NCBI GenBank assembly: GCA_963843385.1
Contig: CAWJJY010000007.1
Location: forward strand, 1,860,001-1,924,000
Direction: 5' to 3'
Length of the DNA: 64,000 nt
From: CAVOHU01 sp963843385
Lineage (GTDB): Bacteria; Acidobacteriota; Vicinamibacteria; Vicinamibacterales; JAKQTR01
This document shows, in pieces, positions 25,923 through 34,583 of this stretch (positions are counted from its first letter, which is position 1; every line of letters begins with the position of its first letter). The position numbers and the translations under genes were made by a program. Under the pieces are notes generated by a model. That model made no database searches and was not told where the DNA came from. It was given only the letters and a program-made list of their open reading frames with translations.

Positions 25923-26615
25923 TCAGCGAATCGCGCGGCGTGAACCGCCCGATACGCACGGGCTGCCCGCGATGTAGCATCGCCACGGCCGATCGGCCCC
26001 GACGCGAATGCCGATCCGTGTCGTCCACCCGATGTCACCAACACTCACCCTCCGGTCTTCGAGCCAGATGCGGCCGGCTGTCGCGATAGCCGATGGGGTG
26101 TGCCCCGGGTGTCCCGGCCCGGCCGCCTGGACCTCCGGGATGCGGCGGCGTCCCACTCGACCGAGCTCGGCCCTGTTCAGTTCGAGCGTGATACCCATCG
26201 CACGGGTGAGATTGCCTGGGCCTCGGCACAGGTCGTGGACCGGGATTGGCGAGCCGTCTCTCCGCCGTCCGCGCCGGGCCCGCATCAGCGGGATGCCGTC
26301 GAGCGGCTCGAGGGCCCGGATCAGAACTGCCGCAGGATGCCCCTTCGCCTCGGTCACGACATTCATCATGAAGTGAACGCCGTAGTTGAAGTAGACATAC
26401 GCGCGGCCGGGTTCTCCGTACATCGGCTCGTTGCGCGCGGTGGGCCCGGGAGCGGCGTGCGAGGCGGGATCGGTTTCGCCGATGTACGCCTCCGCCTCCA
26501 CGATAACGCCGGCGGTGGTGGCGGCTCGAGTCCGGTGCACGAGGACCTTGCCGAGGAGATCGCTGGCGACAACGAGCGTCGGCCTGTCGTAGAACGATCG
26601 CGGCAACACGCGCAT
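25923..26615 (-). CDS. DNA-3-methyladenine glycosylase (Mpg/AAG type)
   Basis: A 230-residue base-excision-repair glycosylase that removes alkylated and deaminated purines. Signatures are FYDRPTLVVASDLLGKVLVH at the start, VEAEAYIGETDPASHA with the catalytic Glu, and GRAYVYFNYGVHFMMNVV for the nucleotide-flipping Tyr region, followed by LCRGPGNLTRAMGI. Length is typical of bacterial AAG homologues. It is 23 bp downstream of the HEAT-repeat gene and on the same strand as uvrA. Confidence 0.93.
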   Translation of the reverse strand: MRVLPRSFYDRPTLVVASDLLGKVLVHRTRAATTAGVIVEAEAYIGETDPASHAAPGPTARNEPMYGEPGRAYVYFNYGVHFMMNVVTEAKGHPAAVLIRALEPLDGIPLMRARRGRRRDGSPIPVHDLCRGPGNLTRAMGITLELNRAELGRVGRRRIPEVQAAGPGHPGHTPSAIATAGRIWLEDRRVSVGDIGWTTRIGIRVGADRPWRCYIAGSPCVSGGSRRAIR

Positions 26616-26638
26616 CGGGCGGATCGCCGGGCTGAAGA

Positions 26639-27985
26639 CTACATCCGGGCCGCCCCGGCCGGCCGGGGGCGGAGGCGCTTGATCGACCGCGCGACAGCCG
26701 AGGCGACGGTCCTGCTGGGATCCTGCAGGGCCGCGTCGAGCGAGGGCAGCGCCCTGGCGTCGCCAATCACGCCCAGCGCCTCGGCGACCATGGCGCGAGT
26801 GTCGACATCCTTCCCCTGCAGGAACGGGAGAAGCGAGGGCACGATCTCAGGACCGAGCTCGATCAGGTAGCTCCACGCCTGCCCCTGGAGCGTCTTGGAT
26901 CCGAACATGTTCGGTCTGAGGGCTTCAACGATGAGGCCGATCTGGCTGGCCCCGGTGGCCCGGTACCGCGCAAACGCCAGCGCCAGCTTCACCCTCCTGG
27001 AGCGGTCGCTGCCGAGCTGGCTCTCCAGCCCCTGGATGGCGATCCGATCGTTGATGCGCGCGATCCCCTCGACGGCGAGCTGCCGAATCTGCTCGTCATT
27101 CGAGTCGAACTGCGAGCTCAGGAGCTGGATGCTCGATTCGTGCGCGATTCGGGCGATGGCATCCAGGGCGGCCAGCGCGACCTCGCCCTTCTTGTAGTAG
27201 GCCAGCTGCTCGGAGAGCGCCTGCAACCCGCGGTCGTGGCGCACCTCGCCCAGCGCCTTCATGCAGGCGAGCCGCTGGAGCGGGTCCGGGTCGTTGATGC
27301 CCACCACGAATTGATCGCCGACCGTCTGCCTGATGTCCAGGAGTTCCCGGTTGCGCTCCGGGAATTGTCTCGCGGTGCCCATCAGGCGCGCGAGCACGTG
27401 TGTCGCGGCCAGGCGCATGGCCGGGTCGGCATCCTGCATCAGCGCCAGCAGGCGATCCACCGCGGCCTTCCCGTCGCGAAACGCACCGGCCCGCACCAGC
27501 GGCGGCCCGAGCACCCCGAGGGCATAGGTCGCCTCGAATCGGACTTCGAGCGCGCCCGACTTCATGGCGCCGACCAGGCCGGCCGTGACGACGGGAGGAA
27601 CCGGGTTGGCGACGATCGCGCCGGCTCCCTGGGCGAACGCCAGCAGCGCGAGCGAGGCGTCCCCCTTGCCGACGATGTCCCTGCCGACCTGCCGCGTGAA
27701 GCCTTCGTCCACCAGGAACAGGCTCACCTCGGTATCGATGGCATCGACCTGGACTTCCTTGACTGGATCGGCCATCAACGGCGCGACCGGCAGCGCCCCC
27801 TCGAGATAGCCGGAGTCCCGCAGCATCTTGAGCGACTGGATACGATTGCTCGGCGCGGCGGCCTTCAGGTTGGCGATGACGTCTTCAAATGGGATCTGCT
27901 GACGCGCGGCCCCGAGCTCGCCCCAGGCACCCGTGAGCAGCACGCCGGCCATGGCGAACAACGCAGTGGTTCGTCGGTGTTTCAT
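26639..27985 (-). CDS. HEAT-repeat protein with signal peptide
   Basis: A 448-residue protein. The first 28 residues (HRRTTALFAMAGVLLTGAWG) look like a signal peptide or anchor. The rest consists of repeated helical pairs of HEAT/PBS-lyase type, for example VRFEATYALGVLGPPLV-like, DPAMRLAATHVLARLMG and VDTRAMVAEALGVIGDARAL units. Such solenoids bind proteins; no catalytic motif is visible. Its ATG overlaps the uvrA stop by four bases (ATGA type), which implies translational coupling to a cytoplasmic repair protein although the predicted location is the periplasm or membrane. Confidence 0.78.
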   Translation of the reverse strand: MKHRRTTALFAMAGVLLTGAWGELGAARQQIPFEDVIANLKAAAPSNRIQSLKMLRDSGYLEGALPVAPLMADPVKEVQVDAIDTEVSLFLVDEGFTRQVGRDIVGKGDASLALLAFAQGAGAIVANPVPPVVTAGLVGAMKSGALEVRFEATYALGVLGPPLVRAGAFRDGKAAVDRLLALMQDADPAMRLAATHVLARLMGTARQFPERNRELLDIRQTVGDQFVVGINDPDPLQRLACMKALGEVRHDRGLQALSEQLAYYKKGEVALAALDAIARIAHESSIQLLSSQFDSNDEQIRQLAVEGIARINDRIAIQGLESQLGSDRSRRVKLALAFARYRATGASQIGLIVEALRPNMFGSKTLQGQAWSYLIELGPEIVPSLLPFLQGKDVDTRAMVAEALGVIGDARALPSLDAALQDPSRTVASAVARSIKRLRPRPAGAARM

Positions 27986-30900
27986 CCCAGTGCTCCCATC
28001 TCGTCAGCCGACCTGCGGTCGGCAAGGACCGGCCGGAGATACCGACCCGTGTGAGACTCCGGCGCCGACGCAATCTCCTCGGGCGTTCCCGTGGCAACGA
28101 CCCGTCCGCCCGCCTCACCGCCCTCGGGGCCCAGGTCGATGATGTGGTCGGCCGTCTTGATCACATCGAGGTTGTGCTCGATGACGACCAGCGAGTGTCC
28201 GGCCAGCACCAGCTTGCGCAGTGCCGCCAGCAGTTTCGCAATGTCGTCAAAGTGTAACCCCGTTGTGGGCTCGTCGAGAATGTAAAGCAGCCGTTCTCCG
28301 GCGTGGGAGCTGAGATGGGACGCGATCTTGATGCGCTGGGCCTCGCCGCCCGACAGTGTGGTCGCGGCCTGCCCCAGGCGCAGGTACCCGAGGCCGATTT
28401 CGTCGAGTACCAGGAGGCGCCGCAGGACCTTGGGCGAGGTGTTGAAGAAGGACAGGGCCTCCCGAATGGTCATGTCGAGCACCTGGTGGATGTTCCGGCC
28501 GCGGTAGAGGACGTCGAGGACCTGCGGCTTGAAGCGGCGGCCGTCGCAGACGTCGCACGGCACGAACACGTCGGCGAGGAACTGCATCTCGACCCGGACC
28601 TGGCCCTCGCCCTCGCATGCCTCACAGCGCCCGCCCGGCACGTTGAAGGAGAAGTGGCTCGCCGTCAGCCCGTGGGTGCGCGCATCCTTGGTCGAGGCGA
28701 ACAGTTCCCGGATGGGGTCGAACGCCTTCATGTAGGTGACCGGGTTGGAGCGCGGGGTCCGGCCGATCGGCGTCTGGTCCACCAGCACCACGTCGGTGAT
28801 GAACTCGGCGCCTTCGATCCGCCGGTGGCGCCCGACACGCTTCTCGGTGCCGCCCTTCATCCGCTTGATCGCCGGGTAGAGGATGTCGTGCACGAGCGTC
28901 GATTTGCCGGACCCGCTGACGCCGGTGATCACCGTCAGCGTGTTGAGCGGGATCTCGACATAGATGTCCTTCAGGTTGTGCTCGGCGGCGCCGTGCACCC
29001 GGAGCCGCTGCCCGGTCCCGTGCCGACGGTGCTGCGGCACGCCGATGCTCAGCTCCTGGCGGAGGTACTTGGCGGTCAGCGAGCGGGACTCGTGCATCAG
29101 GCCGTCGAGCGTCCCGCTGAACACCACGCGCCCGCCCTGCTCGCCGGCGCCCAGCCCCAGGTCCACGATGTGCTCCGCGACACGAATCATGTCGGCGTCG
29201 TGCTCGACGACGATCACCGTGTTGCCCTGGTCGCGGAGCAGGCGCAGGATGTCGATCAGCCGCTGGTTATCGCGCGGGTGCAGGCCGATCGAGGGCTCGT
29301 CCAGCACATACAGCGTGCCCACGAGGGCCGAGCCGAGGGCGGTCGCCAGGTTGATGCGCTGCGACTCACCGCCTGACAACGTCGAGGACAGCCGGTCGAG
29401 CGTCAAATAGTCGAGCCCGACATCACTCAGGAACTTGAGCCGGCGGCGAATCTCGTCCAGCAGTTTCCCCGCGATGGCCGAGTCACGCTCGCCAAGCGGG
29501 AGGCTCTCAAAGAACACCAGCGCGTCCTTCACGGTGAGCCGGCACGCCTCGTCGATGGTTCGGCCGCCGACCCGCACGTTGCGCGCGGCCGGCCGCAGGC
29601 GTGTGCCCTGGCAATCGGGGCACTCGAGGTAGCCGCGATAGTGGCTGAGGAACACCCTGACATGGACCTTGTACTTCTTCTTCTCCAGCCACTGGAAGAA
29701 GCCGCGAATGCCCTCGTACTCGTCGCCGTCCCCGTCGATGACCAGCCGCTTTTCCTGTTCGGCCATCGCCTGCCACGGGACGTCGAGGCGGACGGCGTGC
29801 TTGCGGGCCGCGCGTTTGAGCTCGGCAAGCTGCGCCCGGTAATGCGGCTTCCCCCACGGCTCGATCGCGTTCTGGTTGATCGTCCTGGTCGGATCGGGCA
29901 CCACCAGGTCCATGTCAATTTCGATGACATTGCCGAAGCCATGGCAGGTCGCGCAGGCGCCGAACGGATTGTTGAACGAGAAGAGGCGGGGCTGCGGGTC
30001 CTCGTACGCGATCGCGCACGCGCGACACTCGAACCGTTCGCTGAACAGGTGCAGCCGGGGCTCGCCGCCGGGCGGCTCGAGTCCCGGCCCCGCATCCCCG
30101 TGCTCTCGCTCGACCGGCGCCAGCTCCAGCGCGAACGCCGCGCCGCCGCCCTCCGCGTACGCCGTCTCAATTGCGTCGGTGAGCCGGCCAAGTACGTCGG
30201 ACCCGATTCGCAGCCGGTCGACGACGACCTGAAGCGTGGTCGCCCCGGTCATCGCCGCGGGATCGATCTCCTCGAACCCGATCGCGCGCCCTCCGGAGAG
30301 CAGCCGGCCGAACCCTTTCTTCCGCATGGCGTCGACGACCGCCCCGGCGGCCTCGGGTGATCGACGCGGGTCGGCGGCCATCGGGCCGGTTCCGCGGAGA
30401 TCCTTCTCGGTGCCGTTTCCGTTTCCGGCGCCGTTACCAGTGCCCGCCTCGGAGGCGAGAGCCGACTCCCCGATTTCGTCCGCGGTCTCGGCACCATTCG
30501 CGCCCATGGCAGTGCCGGTCTCGATCACCGGAACGTCGAACCCGAGGAGGAGGCGCGTGCCCTCCGGCATCGCCGCGAGGCGCCGGGCCACGACCTCGGC
30601 TGTCTCTCGAACGACCTCCTGCCCGCATTGGCGGCAGGAGGTCCGGCCGACCCGCGCGAACAGCAGCCTGAGGTAATCGTGGATCTCGGTAGTGGTGCTG
30701 ACGGTGGATCGCGGGTTCCGGATGCTGTTCTTCTGCCGGATGGCGATCGAGGGCGCCACCCCGTCGATGCGGTCGACGTCGGGCTTCTCCATCCGCTCGA
30801 GAAACTGGCGGGCGTAGGCCGACAGCGACTCGACGTACCGCCGTTGGCCCTCGGCGAAGATCGTGTCGAAGGCGAGCGACGACTTGCCCGAGCCGCTGAC

Positions 30901-31083
30901 GCCCGTGATGACGATCAGCTTGCCGGATGGCAGCGTGACGTCGACGTTCTTCAGATTGTGCGTGCGCGCGCCGACGATGACCAGGTCGGACTGCCCGGGG
31001 GCGCCCCCTCCGGCGGGAGTTCGCCCGAGGTCCGAGAGGCTGGCGTCGCCGCTCACGTCGCCGTCCGCGTAGATGTCCCCCAT
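27982..31083 (-). CDS. uvrA: Excinuclease ABC subunit A
   Basis: A 1033-residue ABC-type ATPase that finds DNA damage and loads UvrB. Two nucleotide-binding domains each have a Walker A (GVSGSGKSSLAF near residue 61; GVSGSGKSTLVHDI in the second half) and an ABC signature (LSGGESQRINLA; LSGGEAQRIKIA). Zinc-finger cysteines are present (CRAC with CATC; CEAC with CDVC). The protein is longer than usual because of a Gly/Asn/Ala-rich insertion around residues 188-248 and an N-terminal leader of about 30 residues. It is the first gene of uvrA - HEAT - glycosylase. Confidence 0.96.
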   Translation of the reverse strand: MGDIYADGDVSGDASLSDLGRTPAGGGAPGQSDLVIVGARTHNLKNVDVTLPSGKLIVITGVSGSGKSSLAFDTIFAEGQRRYVESLSAYARQFLERMEKPDVDRIDGVAPSIAIRQKNSIRNPRSTVSTTTEIHDYLRLLFARVGRTSCRQCGQEVVRETAEVVARRLAAMPEGTRLLLGFDVPVIETGTAMGANGAETADEIGESALASEAGTGNGAGNGNGTEKDLRGTGPMAADPRRSPEAAGAVVDAMRKKGFGRLLSGGRAIGFEEIDPAAMTGATTLQVVVDRLRIGSDVLGRLTDAIETAYAEGGGAAFALELAPVEREHGDAGPGLEPPGGEPRLHLFSERFECRACAIAYEDPQPRLFSFNNPFGACATCHGFGNVIEIDMDLVVPDPTRTINQNAIEPWGKPHYRAQLAELKRAARKHAVRLDVPWQAMAEQEKRLVIDGDGDEYEGIRGFFQWLEKKKYKVHVRVFLSHYRGYLECPDCQGTRLRPAARNVRVGGRTIDEACRLTVKDALVFFESLPLGERDSAIAGKLLDEIRRRLKFLSDVGLDYLTLDRLSSTLSGGESQRINLATALGSALVGTLYVLDEPSIGLHPRDNQRLIDILRLLRDQGNTVIVVEHDADMIRVAEHIVDLGLGAGEQGGRVVFSGTLDGLMHESRSLTAKYLRQELSIGVPQHRRHGTGQRLRVHGAAEHNLKDIYVEIPLNTLTVITGVSGSGKSTLVHDILYPAIKRMKGGTEKRVGRHRRIEGAEFITDVVLVDQTPIGRTPRSNPVTYMKAFDPIRELFASTKDARTHGLTASHFSFNVPGGRCEACEGEGQVRVEMQFLADVFVPCDVCDGRRFKPQVLDVLYRGRNIHQVLDMTIREALSFFNTSPKVLRRLLVLDEIGLGYLRLGQAATTLSGGEAQRIKIASHLSSHAGERLLYILDEPTTGLHFDDIAKLLAALRKLVLAGHSLVVIEHNLDVIKTADHIIDLGPEGGEAGGRVVATGTPEEIASAPESHTGRYLRPVLADRRSADEMGALG

Positions 31084-31245
31084 AGCGGGATTCGAGACCC
31101 TTCCCTAAACACACCATGTTACCACGGGCCCGAGCGCCCCGCGCCCGTCCATCAAAACGCCCGGGGCGGGCGTGGCGGGTTGATCGGCTTCCAGCGTTCC
31201 TGTTATCGTCTCCCTCGGGCATCGGGTGCCGGGCGGGACCGAACC

Positions 31246-31764
31246 ATGCCGACAACGACCGAACGAGATGGCGAGGTCGCGGTGGTGCTGCTGGCACCCA
31301 CCGTCGACGGCAGGGCTGCGATCGAGTTCGAGCACAAGGTCACCGCCGAACTCGACGCCGGCCTCCGGCTGTTCGTGATCGACTGCTCGCAGGTGACCCT
31401 CCTCACGAGCCAGGGCATCAGGGTCCTCCTCCTCCTCGCAAAGCGGACCCTGCCGGATGGGGGCATCGCGCTCTCTTCCGTGAGCGATCGCATCAGGACA
31501 CTGCTCGACATCGCCGGTCTCACTCGACAATTCACCATCGTCGGCACGCGCGCCGAGGCGCTGGCGCACCTCCGCCGCCCGCGCCCGAAGGCGTTGGCGC
31601 CAAGGCCCCAATCCTCGGGAGTCTCGCGTCTGTTGCTGAGACTGCTCGGGGGCGGCCACGCAGAGGCGGCGGGGGCTGCGGCGGAAGCCGGCCCGGCCGG
31701 CGCCTCGAAGCTCGCGGCGCGCATCAGGGACCTCCTGAGAACGGGCGGCCCGCATCAGCAGTAG
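31246..31764 (+). CDS. STAS-domain anti-sigma-factor-antagonist-like protein
   Basis: A 172-residue protein. Residues about 8-105 form a STAS domain of the SpoIIAA type, with LFVIDCSQVTLLTSQGIRVL; Ser55 in LLTSQG aligns with the serine that partner-switch kinases phosphorylate. The C-terminal 65 residues are Ala/Gly/Arg-rich with a possible amphipathic helix. It is 18 bp upstream of an FHA-GAF-PP2C phosphatase gene, the class of enzyme that dephosphorylates such antagonists, so the two probably act together. No anti-sigma kinase is found in the window. It is divergent from uvrA. Confidence 0.8.
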   Translation: MPTTTERDGEVAVVLLAPTVDGRAAIEFEHKVTAELDAGLRLFVIDCSQVTLLTSQGIRVLLLLAKRTLPDGGIALSSVSDRIRTLLDIAGLTRQFTIVGTRAEALAHLRRPRPKALAPRPQSSGVSRLLLRLLGGGHAEAAGAAAEAGPAGASKLAARIRDLLRTGGPHQQ

Positions 31765-31782
31765 GTCGGGGTACACACCACG

Positions 31783-33411
31783 ATGCCGAAGGTGGTCATC
31801 GAGACCGGCACCTACGTCGGGCTGATACGCGCGTTCGAACGCACCCTGGTCGTCGGGCGAGGGTCGTCTTGCGATCTGTCGCTCAACGAGAAGGCCGTCT
31901 CGAGACAACATGCGATGCTCCGCTGGGCGCGCGGCGAGTGCTACCTCACCGACCTGGGCAGCGCCAACGGCACCTTTGTCGGTGGCACCCGGATCACCAG
32001 GCCAACCCGTCTGGGCGACAACGACGTGGTCATCATCGGGAACAGCCAGCTGCGCGTGGTGCTGCGCGACTCCCCACCGGCCGACACCCTCGACGACAAG
32101 ACCCTGACCTGGGTCGAGCCCCGTCGCGGCACGAGCACGACGACGACGGTTGCGGCGGCCGAAGGCGGCCGGGCCGCGCTTCGGGCCATGGATCCCCGCA
32201 CCGCAGCCGATGCCATGTCGCGGCAGTTGCAGTTCCTCGACGGGCTTGCCGGCGCCACCAGCCGCGGCGGCGATGCCCAGGCCCTCCTGTCGTTCGTCCT
32301 GGACGAGTTGTTCGCGCTGCTGCCCCGTGCCACGCGGGCGTTCATCCTCCTGAGCCGCGCCGAATCGGAGGACCTGACGCTCGCCTGCGCGAGGTCGAGG
32401 CACGGCTCCATCGCCGCCATCAGCGCCAGCCGCGTGCTCATCGACCGCGCCGTGGCCAATCGCGAAGGGATTCTGGCCTCCGAAGGGTCGCCGGTCGAAC
32501 GAACCGTGCTCTACGCGCCGATCCTGTTCGACGGCCGGATCTTCGGTGCCATTCAGGTGGACGCCGAAGGCGGCCGCGAGCGGTTCGGGGAGCCGGACCT
32601 CGCCGTGCTGACCGATGCTGCCGAACACATCGGCTGGGCGCTGGCGTACATGCAGTTTCAAGAGAGGGAAATCGAGCGGCAGATTCTGCAGAACGATCTC
32701 GCGGTGGCCAGGACCGTGCAACAGCAGTTCTTGCCCCAGCGACTTCCGGATCTGCCTGGCTTCGAATTCGCGGTGGCGTTCGTTCCGGCCTTCACCATCG
32801 GGGGAGATTTCTACGACGTCCTCGATCTGTCGGGCGGCGTGCTCGGACTCTCGGTTGGAGACGTCTGCGGGAAGGGCATTGCCGCGGCGCTGTACGGCGC
32901 CCGCGTCATGAGCGACCTGCGTTACCTCTCAATCGGAAACACGCGGCCCGCCGATATCCTGCGGCGCGTGAATCACGTCCTCGCCGCACGGGACTCGGAC
33001 GCCATGTTCGTGACCTGCGTGCTCGCGGCCCTTGACCCGGCCCGGCGCCGGCTTTCGGTCTCCAGCGCCGGTCAACCGCTGCCGCTGCTTCGCACGCCCG
33101 CCGGCGATGTCCGGCCGATAGGCGCCACCGGGAACGGACCGATCGGGATCACGCCGGATGCGGCCTACTCACAGCACGAACACCGGCTCGCTGAGGGCGA
33201 GACGATCCTGTTCTATTCGGATGGCGTGACCGAGGCGCTCAACGGCGAGGCCGAACCGTTCGGCGAGGACCGATTGATCGATGCGCTCCGAAGATGCCGC
33301 GGGTCCGCCTCGGACGTCGTTGGCGAAGTGCGTAAGGCGCTCTCGGCGCACGTCGGGAACGCCGCGCCGAGCGACGACACCACGCTGCTCTGCATGCGAT
33401 TCACCGGCTGA
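31783..33411 (+). CDS. FHA-GAF-SpoIIE (PP2C) phosphatase
   Basis: A 542-residue signalling protein. The N-terminal FHA domain (residues 1-100) has all phosphothreonine-binding signatures: VVGRGSSCDLSL, AVSRQHAML and GSANGTFVGG. A GAF domain follows at about 145-285. The SpoIIE-type PP2C domain is at about 300-540, with metal-binding acidic residues in GGDFYDV, GDVCGKGIAAAL, SDGVTEALNG and SDDTTLL. It is expected to dephosphorylate a Ser/Thr partner, most likely the adjacent STAS protein, in response to phosphopeptide or ligand binding. Its 3' end overlaps the end of the convergent lanthipeptide-export operon by 11 bp. Confidence 0.88.
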   Translation: MPKVVIETGTYVGLIRAFERTLVVGRGSSCDLSLNEKAVSRQHAMLRWARGECYLTDLGSANGTFVGGTRITRPTRLGDNDVVIIGNSQLRVVLRDSPPADTLDDKTLTWVEPRRGTSTTTTVAAAEGGRAALRAMDPRTAADAMSRQLQFLDGLAGATSRGGDAQALLSFVLDELFALLPRATRAFILLSRAESEDLTLACARSRHGSIAAISASRVLIDRAVANREGILASEGSPVERTVLYAPILFDGRIFGAIQVDAEGGRERFGEPDLAVLTDAAEHIGWALAYMQFQEREIERQILQNDLAVARTVQQQFLPQRLPDLPGFEFAVAFVPAFTIGGDFYDVLDLSGGVLGLSVGDVCGKGIAAALYGARVMSDLRYLSIGNTRPADILRRVNHVLAARDSDAMFVTCVLAALDPARRRLSVSSAGQPLPLLRTPAGDVRPIGATGNGPIGITPDAAYSQHEHRLAEGETILFYSDGVTEALNGEAEPFGEDRLIDALRRCRGSASDVVGEVRKALSAHVGNAAPSDDTTLLCMRFTG

Positions 33412-34582
33412 CGCCCGAGCGTGAAGCTGGCGGGCTCCGGAACGCGGCTTCTGCGCGACTCGGCCCTTCCGGGCCGGCAAGATCCTCGAGCGACATGCGG
33501 CTCAACACCACGATGGCCCGCGCGAGCCCATCCAACGTGGCGAGATCGGACGCCAGCATCCGGCCGAGGATCGACAGGGCCCCGATTGCGGTGGCCGTCA
33601 CGCGAGAGAGCACGTCGAAGGCGCCGTCCGAGAGGGGCGGTGAGCCGCGATAGCACTCCAGACGGCCGCCAGGCCGGAAGCACGCCTTTCGCTCGAGCCC
33701 GAGGAAACGCAGCGCCAGGTCCTCCCGATACGTGCCGAATGCCCGCACGAGCCCCACGAAATCGGCGATGAGCTCGTCCAGAACCCGGTGAGGGACCGAG
33801 CCGCCAAGCCGAAACACGAAGTAGTGCGTGCATTCGTGCTCGAGCCGGATGACGAGCGAGCGCTCGAGCCAATCGGGGATCTCCAACCCGACATCCTCTG
33901 CTGCCACCCCGCTGTAGGCGCCGCGGCTGAGGAGGATGAACCGGTCCTGGTACAGTTCCTTGTGCGTGGAGAGACGGCGGAACTCTTCGGCCCAGTCTTC
34001 GCCGAACAGCTCGTCCTGATGAGCGCGTTCCCAGTCGGATCGATGAACGGCGATGCGGTCCCAGTTGTTGAGGCCCGACACCATGCAGGCGCCCATCGAC
34101 CCCGGCACGGGCACCGGCTCGTTGCGCTCGGTAAACGCCTGAACCATCGCGACGAAGTCGCGCCGCTCCGTGATGGTCACCACGGGAATCCGGCCGGCCA
34201 TCGTTTCATGGACCGACAGCTGGACACCCTGAGGGTCAGAGAGCGACAGTCCCGGAGCGAAGGCGTCGGCCTCGGCGAACGCACCACGGCGCGTGGCGGC
34301 GCGATACGCATCATGGCTGCTGATGCCTTCGCAGACGGGGAATCTCAACTGCACGAACCGCCGCCGCAGGGCTTCGAAGGCGCCCGACTCGCGTGCGTCC
34401 CGCTCGTAGCCCAGCCACGCCGGGAGGTGCAGCTCGTCCTGCAGCGGCAGCTCGGGCACGGCGTCCGGGACGGGCGGACCGCTCGATCCGGGATGACCGA
34501 CGAGCTCGTCGGCGGCGCCCGGCGTGGCACCGTGCGTCACCAGCACGGCCCGGCGCGCGGAGGTGGCGAGGGTGTCGTCCAT
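33401..34582 (-). CDS. HExxH putative metallopeptidase, last gene of the NHLM export operon
   Basis: A 393-residue protein that I do not recognise by family. Residues 249-253 read HECTH within VIRLEHECTHYFVFRLGG, a zinc-peptidase-type HExxH, and Glu270 in RVLDELIADF could be the third ligand. Asn/Trp- and Pro-rich segments precede it (SGLNNWDRIAVH). There is no signal peptide, so a cytoplasmic role is likely. The start lies one base after the stop of the FHA-ABC transporter gene, so it is almost certainly co-translated with the export machinery. Leader processing, immunity or transporter maturation are possible roles; all are inference. Confidence 0.72.
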   Translation of the reverse strand: MDDTLATSARRAVLVTHGATPGAADELVGHPGSSGPPVPDAVPELPLQDELHLPAWLGYERDARESGAFEALRRRFVQLRFPVCEGISSHDAYRAATRRGAFAEADAFAPGLSLSDPQGVQLSVHETMAGRIPVVTITERRDFVAMVQAFTERNEPVPVPGSMGACMVSGLNNWDRIAVHRSDWERAHQDELFGEDWAEEFRRLSTHKELYQDRFILLSRGAYSGVAAEDVGLEIPDWLERSLVIRLEHECTHYFVFRLGGSVPHRVLDELIADFVGLVRAFGTYREDLALRFLGLERKACFRPGGRLECYRGSPPLSDGAFDVLSRVTATAIGALSILGRMLASDLATLDGLARAIVVLSRMSLEDLAGPEGPSRAEAAFRSPPASRSGVSR

Positions 34583-34583
34583 C

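Noticed and set aside
31105..32721. 538-residue minus-strand frame opposite the STAS and FHA-phosphatase genes
   Set aside because: It spans two well-supported plus-strand genes and has no recognisable domain.
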